Shown here: one piece after another, positions 26,368 to 32,065 of the stretch
Layout of the letters: each line of letters starts with the position of its first letter
Numbering within the stretch: position 1 is the first letter of the stretch
Assembly: GCA_030601755.1 (NCBI GenBank)
Contig: JAUWBF010000014.1
Coordinates: 1-55,274, forward strand
Direction: 5' to 3'
From: Verrucomicrobiota bacterium
Lineage (GTDB): Bacteria > Verrucomicrobiota > Verrucomicrobiia > Opitutales > Opitutaceae
Length of the DNA: 55,274 nucleotides
Position numbers and translations under genes: made by a program
Notes under the pieces: generated by a model
What the model saw: the letters and a program-made list of their open reading frames with translations, nothing else
What the model was told of the DNA's origin: nothing
The model's database searches: none

Positions 26368-26857
26368 GCTCATCGAACGCGAGAGATAGAACGCGAGTGG
26401 TGTAGTCTCCAATGGTGGGGGCTTTGCTCGCCCGAGAACCGGCGACGTTGAGACGGCCGATGCGGTTTTTGCGGATCCATGCGGATAGTAAATCCGCCGC
26501 GGCGGCCACGGGTAGGTCGAGGTGAAGGACGAGGCAAGGTTTCCAATGGGCGGCGGCGAAGCGGACGGTGCGCCTGGTGCCGCCGGTCGGGCGAGCGTTG
26601 GCGGAGAAAACGAGTGTGGCGTCGCTATCGCGGACGTTCCATTCGGTGCGTTGGAGGTAGTTGGTCGATGGTGTTTCGCGCAGGAGATACCGTGCAGCTA
26701 AAGGACCGTCCTCTGCGAGTCGCCCGCGTGGACACCAGCCGTCGTGTGGCAGGCCGGTGGCGAGGGCGAAATCGAGGGCGGCGCGGTCCGCCCCGGTCTG
26801 GCCGCCACTGATGAGCGTGAGCGGTGGAGAATTTAGGACGGGTGAATGGTTGGACAC
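26294..26857 (-). CDS. YpsA/SLOG-like 'putative molybdenum carrier' protein
   Basis: A 187-residue Rossmann-like protein beginning with GTG 26857. LISGGQTGADRAALDFALAT, then WCPRGRLAEDGPL, YLQRTEWNVRDSDATLVFS and GGTRRTVRFAAAH, are the conserved blocks of the family annotated as molybdenum carrier. That family belongs to the SLOG superfamily of nucleotide-binding domains, linked to nucleotide signals in conflict systems. The last 74 bases overlap tail-to-tail with the sigma-like gene on the other strand. Its start carries an exact copy of the island leader motif. Confidence 0.8.
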   Translation of the reverse strand: MSNHSPVLNSPPLTLISGGQTGADRAALDFALATGLPHDGWCPRGRLAEDGPLAARYLLRETPSTNYLQRTEWNVRDSDATLVFSANARPTGGTRRTVRFAAAHWKPCLVLHLDLPVAAAADLLSAWIRKNRIGRLNVAGSRASKAPTIGDYTTRVLSLAFDELNSTSATTLATTIAPLPTKQIETT

Positions 26858-26862
26858 CCCAT

Positions 26863-26893
26863 TCCAGACGAAGCAGAGACCACTTCGTCAACG
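26863..26893 (-). promoter_or_regulatory. Island leader motif, copy 5
   Basis: CGTTGAC ends 30 nt upstream of the GTG at 26857. CGTCTGGA has its T 11 nt upstream and leaves 5 nt to the start. This copy is 16 kb away from the other minus-strand ones, which argues against simple tandem duplication. Confidence 0.55.
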
Positions 26894-26900
26894 AAGGGGC

Positions 26901-27044
26901 TTAGTGATGCTTTCGGATGCCTTGGTCGCGCAGGATGTCCAACTCACGCATGATCTCGTAGGCGGCGTGGCCCACGCTATCGTTTTTCGGTGGCGATGGG
27001 TGGGGGATTCGACCCAGCGGTTTTAGGCAAAGCGCACGCGTCAT
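26901..27044 (-). CDS. Possible gene remnant in the 26858-27162 gap
   Basis: A 47-residue reading from ATG 27044 ends with NDSVGHAAYEIMRELDILRD-QGIRKHH, a plausible protein C-terminus, preceded by Pro-rich sequence without character. No family recognised and no ribosome binding site or leader motif is present. The rest of this 300-base gap shows nothing further apart from leader motifs at both ends. Confidence 0.25.
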   Translation of the reverse strand: MTRALCLKPLGRIPHPSPPKNDSVGHAAYEIMRELDILRDQGIRKHH

Positions 27045-27126
27045 TTGTCGTCTCGGTAGCACTGGCCCGGGATGGGGCGCTTGATGTCGAGGTTGGAGAG
27101 ATGGCCAGGCTGACACGGCATCACCC

Positions 27127-27157
27127 GGTTGATTTTCCGCTGTGGTGGGCGTATCAA
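27127..27157 (+). promoter_or_regulatory. Island leader motif, copy 6 (plus strand)
   Basis: GGTTGAT ends 30 nt upstream of the ATG at 27163. CGTATCAA has its T 11 nt upstream, then GGGGG and the start. It is the only plus-strand copy, and it decides for ATG 27163 over the GTG 21 bases earlier. Confidence 0.5.
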
Positions 27158-27162
27158 GGGGG

Positions 27163-27387
27163 ATGAAATTCTCCGATGTCCCGGTTAACGCCCGGTGGGC
27201 GCTCAACCGAGAGAACGATGTATTGGTCGCAGAGTTTGACGGCAATTCGGTCCGATTCTGGCCCGGCAAGACGGAGTCAGGGCCGGTTGCGCCGATGCGC
27301 CCACTGACAGACATTGAACGGTCTTGGAGGGAGCCGATCTTGCGTGAGGTCGCCGAGTCGATGCTGACAGGGGCCGACGCCAAGTAA
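27163..27387 (+). CDS. Hypothetical protein at the right end of the island
   Basis: A 74-residue protein from ATG 27163. VPVNARWALNRENDVLVAEF and GNSVRFWPGKTESGPVAPM suggest a small beta-rich fold, and IERSWREPILREVAESML a final helix. No family recognised. The GGGGG before the start could be a ribosome binding site, but it also falls in the 5-nt spacer of the leader motif. It is the last gene before the arm repeat and the right attachment site. Confidence 0.55.
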   Translation: MKFSDVPVNARWALNRENDVLVAEFDGNSVRFWPGKTESGPVAPMRPLTDIERSWREPILREVAESMLTGADAK

Positions 27388-27451
27388 CAGTCGCGCTCCT
27401 CCGATCAGCTGCTTGGGGAGGCCGCAGCGGGTGGGCGTTGTCGGCAGCATC

Positions 27452-27477
27452 TAAAAAACGGGACAGTAACGGGACAG
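27452..27477. repeat. Arm-type repeat, right end
   Basis: Exact 26-bp copy of 474-499 in the same orientation (T, six A, then ACGGGACAGT and ACGGGACAG). It lies 19 bp inside the right attachment repeat. Confidence 0.65.
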
Positions 27478-27494
27478 CGGTAAAACAGGGAGCT

Positions 27495-27532
27495 AAAAAA
27501 AAGCCCCAAAAACTTTTGCAAGTCTTTGGGGC
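27495..27532 (-). terminator. Terminator of tRNA-Asn (also within the attachment core)
   Basis: On the minus strand GCCCCAAA pairs with TTTGGGGC around an A/T-rich loop and is followed by eight T. The same hairpin is present in the left repeat, so site-specific recombination exchanges the tRNA 3' half together with its terminator. Confidence 0.8.
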
Positions 27533-27583
27533 AAAAATGGCTGCCCGGGTTGGGATCGAACCAACGACCAAGTGATTAACAGT
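27497..27583. repeat. Right attachment repeat within intact tRNA-Asn
   Basis: Perfect 87-bp match to 259-345. The match ends in the anticodon loop/stem of tRNA-Asn at 27583; the 5' half of the tRNA beyond it is unique. Confidence 0.93.
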
Positions 27584-27612
27584 CACCTGCTCTGCCACTG
27601 AGCTACCAGGCA
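27538..27612 (-). tRNA. tRNA-Asn (GTT)
   Basis: 75 nt including encoded CCA. Acceptor TGCCTGG pairs with CCGGGCA, the D-arm has AGCTCAGTGGCAGAGC, the anticodon loop CTGTTAA gives GTT, and the T-arm has GGTTCGATCC. TTGACA about 30 bases upstream (27651 region, minus strand) may be its -35 box. It is the integration target of the island. Confidence 0.95.
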
Positions 27613-27792
27613 ATGAAAAAGGAGGGATGAAAAACGTTTCTCGCGCCGGGGTTGTCAACGCTTGTTTTGGGAAAATCGCGGTTTTTGCCCGTTCAAAGTT
27701 TTGATTGCCTTCAACCGGGCCGCACGTATGCACTGATCCTCTTTTCTATTACGCCTGCCCTCAATTCTGGGGGACCAGGGGGAACGATAATC

Positions 27793-28422
27793 ATGAACGA
27801 ACAACTGATCCTTAATGTCTCGCCCCGCCCGCAAACCGGTCGCTCCGCTTCCCGTCGCGTGCGCAAGGCCAACCAAATCCCGGCCATCCTCTACGGAAAG
27901 CACAGCGATCCGCAGACCCTCGCCGTCGACGCCCCCGAGTTCACCCGCCTGCTGAAGGCGGTCGCCGGTCGCGCCCTCATCATCGAGCTGAAAGGCGTCG
28001 GCCAGGACGGCCACGCCCTCGGTTTCCTCCAGGAGGTCCAGCGCGACCCGATCACCGACCGCTTCCTCCATGTCGACTTCCAAGAGGTCAAGTCCGACGA
28101 GAAGGTCGAGGTCAACGTCGCCGTCCTCGTGGTCGGCGAGTGCTATGGCGTGAAGACCGAGGGCGGCGTCCTCGAGACCGCCATTCACACCGTGCGCGTG
28201 CGCTGCCTGCCCAAAGATCTGCCCGCCGTCGTCGAGGTGGACGTCACCGAGCTGCGCGCCGGCGATTCCATCAAGGTCGCCAACCTCAAGGCCATCCCCG
28301 GCGTCGAGTTCCGCGACGCCCCCGGCCAGCCGGTCGTCTCCTGCATCGAGCCCGAGGAGGAACCCGCCGCGGCCACTCCCGCCGCCGGTGCCGCCGCTCC
28401 GGCCGCCGCCGCCAAGAAGTAA
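27793..28422 (+). CDS. rplY: 50S ribosomal protein bL25 (long, CTC type)
   Basis: A 209-residue protein with the 5S-rRNA-binding domain at residues 1-95 (GRSASRRVRKANQIPAILYG, LKAVAGRALIIELKG) and the TL5/CTC C-terminal domain (LPAVVEVDVTELRAGDSIKV), plus an Ala-rich tail. ATG 27793 is the family start; upstream in-frame sequence is not conserved. It opens a core operon with pth 62 bp downstream, the common rplY-pth order. Confidence 0.95.
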   Translation: MNEQLILNVSPRPQTGRSASRRVRKANQIPAILYGKHSDPQTLAVDAPEFTRLLKAVAGRALIIELKGVGQDGHALGFLQEVQRDPITDRFLHVDFQEVKSDEKVEVNVAVLVVGECYGVKTEGGVLETAIHTVRVRCLPKDLPAVVEVDVTELRAGDSIKVANLKAIPGVEFRDAPGQPVVSCIEPEEEPAAATPAAGAAAPAAAAKK

Positions 28423-28484
28423 ATTCCCCGCCGCCCGGGTCGACGTCCTTGAACACGTTGATCCGGACGACTGTTCTTTGAGTC

Positions 28485-29069
28485 ATGTCCATCTCCCTTG
28501 TTGCCGGCCTCGGCAACCCGGGCCGCGAATACGAAGGCACCCGCCACAACGTCGGGTTCGTCGTCGTCGACGCCCTGGCCCGTCAGCTCGGCCTGACCTG
28601 GCAAAAGCAGCGCTCCTTTCTGGCGGAAACCGCCCGCTGGGACGCCGCCCCCGGCCGGACCGTGCTGCTGGCGAAGCCGCTCACCTACATGAACGAGAGC
28701 GGACGCTCCGTGCAGGCGATGACCGGGTATTACAAGATACCCGCCACCGCCGTGGTCGCCGTCTATGACGACCTCACCATGGATGTCGCCCGCCTCAAGG
28801 TCAGCGTCACCGGCAGCGCCGGCGGACACAACGGAGTCGCCAGTCTGATCGCCGCGCTCGGCGGCGGGTTCGCCCGCTACCGCATCGGCATCGGCCCGAA
28901 GACTCCGCCCCAGATGGACCTCAAGGACTTCGTCCTCGGCAAATTCACTTCCGAACAACAACTCCTCATCGACCAATCGCTCGATCACTACACCGCCGGA
29001 CTCCGGCTCCTCCTCGCCGAGGGCCCGGACCGTGCAATGAACCAACTTAACCGCAGAGACACCCAATGA
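28485..29069 (+). CDS. pth: Peptidyl-tRNA hydrolase
   Basis: A 194-residue enzyme that releases tRNA from dropped peptidyl-tRNA. LVAGLGNPGREYEGTRHNVG holds the Asn and catalytic His near residue 20. KPLTYMNESG (Asn about 71), YDDLTMDVARLKV (Asp about 96) and GGHNGVASL are all present. The stop overlaps the start of rpsF (ATGA). Confidence 0.96.
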   Translation: MSISLVAGLGNPGREYEGTRHNVGFVVVDALARQLGLTWQKQRSFLAETARWDAAPGRTVLLAKPLTYMNESGRSVQAMTGYYKIPATAVVAVYDDLTMDVARLKVSVTGSAGGHNGVASLIAALGGGFARYRIGIGPKTPPQMDLKDFVLGKFTSEQQLLIDQSLDHYTAGLRLLLAEGPDRAMNQLNRRDTQ

Positions 29070-29362
29070 ACTCCACCAAACGCAACTACCGCGCGACCTT
29101 CATCCTCGACAACCGCGGTCAGGAAGACTCCGTCGACCAAATCATCGACGGCGTCAAAGCCGTCATCGCCGAAGCCCAGGGCGAGGTCACCCAGGTCGAG
29201 AACCTCGGCCGCCGCGACTTCATTCGCGTCACCAACCCGAAGTTCACCGCCGCCAGCTACGTGCAGATCGACTTCTCCGCCCCCGCCTCCGGCCCGGCCG
29301 ACCTCAAGGACCGCCTGAAGCTCAACAACAGCGTTTACCGCACCTTCATCCAGTCCCTCTGA
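29066..29362 (+). CDS. rpsF: 30S ribosomal protein bS6
   Basis: A 98-residue ferredoxin-like small-subunit protein: NYRATFILDNRGQEDSVDQI, VTQVENLGRRDFIRVTNP and VQIDFSAPASGPADLKDRL. The end LKLNNSVYRTFIQSL is the usual helix and last strand. It is coupled to pth and followed 42 bp later by ssb. The rpsR gene often found between ssb and rplI is absent here. Confidence 0.92.
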   Translation: MNSTKRNYRATFILDNRGQEDSVDQIIDGVKAVIAEAQGEVTQVENLGRRDFIRVTNPKFTAASYVQIDFSAPASGPADLKDRLKLNNSVYRTFIQSL

Positions 29363-29404
29363 TCCGGGACCGGTCGAACGCAGCGCGCACCACGCCTCAC
29401 CGCC

Positions 29405-29887
29405 ATGGCCTCCTACAACAAAGTCATCCTTCTCGGCAACCTGACCCGCGACCCCGAGTTGCGCGTCACGCCCAAGGGCACCGCGATTTGTCAGTTCGGT
29501 CTGGCCGTCAACCGCAAGTTCCGCGACGCCTCCGGGTCCACCCGCGAGGAGACCACCTTCGTTGACATCGAGGCCTGGGACAAGCAGGGCGAAAACATCT
29601 CCAAGTTCTGCTCCAAGGGCAGCCCCCTCCTCGTCGAGGGACGTCTGAAGCTCGACACCTGGGATGACAAGACCTCCGGCCAGAAGCGCAGCAAGCTCAA
29701 GGTCGTGCTGGAAAACTTCCAACTGGTCGGCGGCCGTGGCGAAGGCTCCGGCTCCGGCGGCGGCTCCTCCTACGGGGCCGACGACGGCATCGACCAGACC
29801 GTGGAGCGCCACACCCCCCCCCCGCGCACCCCGTCGCGTCCCGCCGCTCCCGCGCAGGACATCAACGACGAGGACGTGCCGTTCTAA
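29405..29887 (+). CDS. ssb: Single-stranded DNA-binding protein
   Basis: A 160-residue SSB. The OB fold covers residues 1-110 (NKVILLGNLTRDPELRVTPK, FVDIEAWDKQGENISKFCSK, PLLVEGRLKLDTWDD), followed by a Gly/Pro-rich linker and the partner-binding tip DINDEDVPF. It functions with the nearby DnaB at replication forks. Confidence 0.96.
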   Translation: MASYNKVILLGNLTRDPELRVTPKGTAICQFGLAVNRKFRDASGSTREETTFVDIEAWDKQGENISKFCSKGSPLLVEGRLKLDTWDDKTSGQKRSKLKVVLENFQLVGGRGEGSGSGGGSSYGADDGIDQTVERHTPPPRTPSRPAAPAQDINDEDVPF

Positions 29888-29950
29888 AGGCCGCGCCGCA
29901 CCGTTCGACCACCCGCATCGTTTAAAAAACTCACAACAAAACCAACCATC

Positions 29951-30439
29951 ATGGCTCACAGCGAAATTCTCCTCATCAAGCCCGTCGAGGGCCTCGGCTC
30001 CGAAGGCGACCAAGTCAAGGTCCGCGCCGGCTACGCCCGCAACTACCTCCTCCCCCAGAAGCTGGCCGTCACCCTGACCCAGTCCAACCGCAAGCAGGTC
30101 GAGTCGCTCAAGAAGCGTCGCGCCGAGCGCGAGGCCGCCGAGCTCAACGGCGCCCAGGAACTGGCCAAGAAGCTCGAGAAGGCCTCCATCGTCTTCGCCG
30201 TCACCACCGGTGAGGGCGGCAAGATGTTCGGCGCCATCACCGCCTCCGACCTCCACGCCAAGCTCGTCGAGGCCGGCATCGAGATCGACCGCAAGAAGAT
30301 CCACCTCTTCACCCCCGTGAAGACCCTCGGCAAGCACGAGGTGAAGATCAAGCTGCACCACGACGTCAGCGTGGAGCTCGCCTTCGAGGTCGTCTCCGAG
30401 AACCCGATCGACACCGGCGCCGCCGAGGAGTCGAAGTAA
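29951..30439 (+). CDS. rplI: 50S ribosomal protein bL9
   Basis: A 162-residue protein with the conserved N-domain (EILLIKPVEGLGSEGDQVKV, AGYARNYLLPQKLAV), the long connecting helix (about 45-75), and the C-domain (GKMFGAITASDLHAKLVEAG). It is followed by a strong hairpin terminator before dnaB. Confidence 0.96.
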   Translation: MAHSEILLIKPVEGLGSEGDQVKVRAGYARNYLLPQKLAVTLTQSNRKQVESLKKRRAEREAAELNGAQELAKKLEKASIVFAVTTGEGGKMFGAITASDLHAKLVEAGIEIDRKKIHLFTPVKTLGKHEVKIKLHHDVSVELAFEVVSENPIDTGAAEESK

Positions 30440-30470
30440 TCCGGATTCCCGGATCACCCTGGTCCTTTGC

Positions 30471-30504
30471 AAAGCCGCGTCCGACACCGGACGCGGCTTT
30501 TTCT
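30471..30504 (+). terminator. Terminator after rplI
   Basis: AAAGCCGCGTCC and GGACGCGGCTTT form a 12-bp perfect stem with a 6-base loop and a T-rich tail, 31 bp after the rplI stop. It separates the ribosomal operon from dnaB. Confidence 0.85.
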
Positions 30505-30655
30505 TTGGCGTTTTCCACGCCGCCTTCGCCCGCTTGTCCCGCTCGACGTCCATAGCGCCCGCGCGGTTCGCCGCGGCTGTGAACAACTGTATCAACTTTT
30601 TCGACGCGGACCTTGCCAGCGAAGCCGCTCGGCCTTCGCATCACACCTCGCCCGC

Positions 30656-32065
30656 ATGTCCGACGACGCCAAGTTCTCCCGCCGCCGCCCCCGCAACAAC
30701 GACGAGCCTCCGATGGACGCCGCCGCGCTCATCGGCCGCCTGCCGCCGCACTCGCTCGAGGCCGAGGAATACCTGCTTTCCTGCTGTCTGCTCGACGGCA
30801 ACGACGTCGTCGCGCGCTGTCTCGAGGGCAAGCTCGCCGCCTCCGCCTTTTACTCCGCGGCCAACCGGATTGTTTATCAAAAGCTGATCGATCTCTACAA
30901 CGCCGGCACCACCATCGACCTCGCGATCGTCGCCGAGGAGTTGAAGACCAGCCGGCAGCTCGAGGAGATCGGCGGCTACGCCTACCTGACCCGCATCAGC
31001 GGCGCCATTCCCACGACGGCGCAGGCCGGCTACTTCATTGAAAAAGTCCGCGAGCTCGCGCTGCTGCGCGAACTCATCCGCGTGGCCACCGGAGCGGTCG
31101 AGAGCTGCTACAACTACGACGGCGGCCTCGAGGAGTTCATCGACAAGGTCGAGCAGGACATCTTCAAGGTCACCCAGGACCGCATCTCCGACGCGGCCAA
31201 GCAGATGAAGGGCCCGACCATCGAGGCCATGGCCGTCATCCAAAAGATGATGATGAAGAAGGGCGAGCTCACCGGCGTCAGCTCGGGCTTCAAGGACCTC
31301 GACCAGTTCACCTTCGGCTTTCAGCGACAGGAAATGATCGTGCTCGCGGCCCGTCCCTCCATGGGCAAGACCTCGCTCGCGCTGAACTTTGCCGAGGCCG
31401 CCGCGATGCCGAAGAAAGGGCAGGGGGTCGTCACCCTTGTGTTCTCGTTGGAAATGGGCGCCGCCCAGCTCGCCTTGCGTCTGCTCTGCTCGCGCGCCCG
31501 GGTGAACATGAAACTTTTGCGTGACGGCCTCCTGTCGAAAAACGGCGAGGAGCAGCAGCGCCTGTTGCACGTGGCCGACGAATTCTCCAAGTCGCCCATC
31601 TATATCGACGACTCCAGCCACCTCACGATCATGGAGCTGCGCGCCAAGGCCCGCCGTCTCGCGGCGCGCGGCAAGATCGGCTTCATCATCGTCGACTACC
31701 TCCAGCTCCTTGCTCCGACCGACGCGCGCGTGCCGCGCGAACAGCAGGTTGCGGAAATCTCCCGCGGTCTCAAGGCCCTCGCCAAGGAGCTCGACGTGCC
31801 CGTGCTCGTGTTGTCGCAGCTCAACCGCGCCGCCGAGAAGGAAAACCGCACGCCCAAGCTCTCCGACCTCCGTGAATCCGGATCGATCGAGCAGGACGCC
31901 GACGTGGTGCTCATGCTGGCCCGTCCGAAGGACGCGGACGAGAAGTTCCAGGTCGCCGCCGACTCGGCGGAGTTAATCGTTGCCAAGCAACGAAACGGAC
32001 CGGTAGGAGAACTGCGACTAACCTTCCTTCGGGACATCACACGCTTTGAAAACTACACCCAGTAA
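30656..32065 (+). CDS. dnaB: Replicative DNA helicase DnaB
   Basis: A 469-residue helicase; ATG 30656 is chosen because the N-terminal domain (LPPHSLEAEEYLLSCCLLDG) begins soon after it and upstream sequence contains the rplI terminator. Walker A is AARPSMGKTSLALN, Walker B is GFIIVDYLQLL, and DnaB motifs H3-H4 are VLVLSQLNRAAEKENRTPKL and LRESGSIEQDADVVLMLARP. It unwinds DNA ahead of the replisome. Its 3' end overlaps the bamA start by 20 bp. Confidence 0.95.
   Translation: MSDDAKFSRRRPRNNDEPPMDAAALIGRLPPHSLEAEEYLLSCCLLDGNDVVARCLEGKLAASAFYSAANRIVYQKLIDLYNAGTTIDLAIVAEELKTSRQLEEIGGYAYLTRISGAIPTTAQAGYFIEKVRELALLRELIRVATGAVESCYNYDGGLEEFIDKVEQDIFKVTQDRISDAAKQMKGPTIEAMAVIQKMMMKKGELTGVSSGFKDLDQFTFGFQRQEMIVLAARPSMGKTSLALNFAEAAAMPKKGQGVVTLVFSLEMGAAQLALRLLCSRARVNMKLLRDGLLSKNGEEQQRLLHVADEFSKSPIYIDDSSHLTIMELRAKARRLAARGKIGFIIVDYLQLLAPTDARVPREQQVAEISRGLKALAKELDVPVLVLSQLNRAAEKENRTPKLSDLRESGSIEQDADVVLMLARPKDADEKFQVAADSAELIVAKQRNGPVGELRLTFLRDITRFENYTQ

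Larger units (their letters stand above)
259..27583. mobile_element. 27-kb genomic island integrated in tRNA-Asn
   Basis: The element is bounded by an 87-bp perfect direct repeat (259-345 and 27497-27583) covering the 3' half of tRNA-Asn and its terminator. The intact tRNA is at the right end and a tyrosine integrase sits 77 bp inside the left repeat. Contents are a small satellite-like module (integrase, AlpA-like HTH, terminase-small-like protein), a minus-strand accessory cluster with two zeta-type kinases, a large defence operon, and a sigma-like factor. No capsid, tail, portal, large terminase or conjugation genes are visible, so it cannot be an autonomous phage or ICE on this evidence. 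Confidence 0.9.

Noticed and set aside
27203-27733. 176-residue minus-strand ORF over tRNA-Asn
   Set aside because: It spans the tRNA, its terminator and the arm repeat; the peptide is the translated tRNA and not a protein family.
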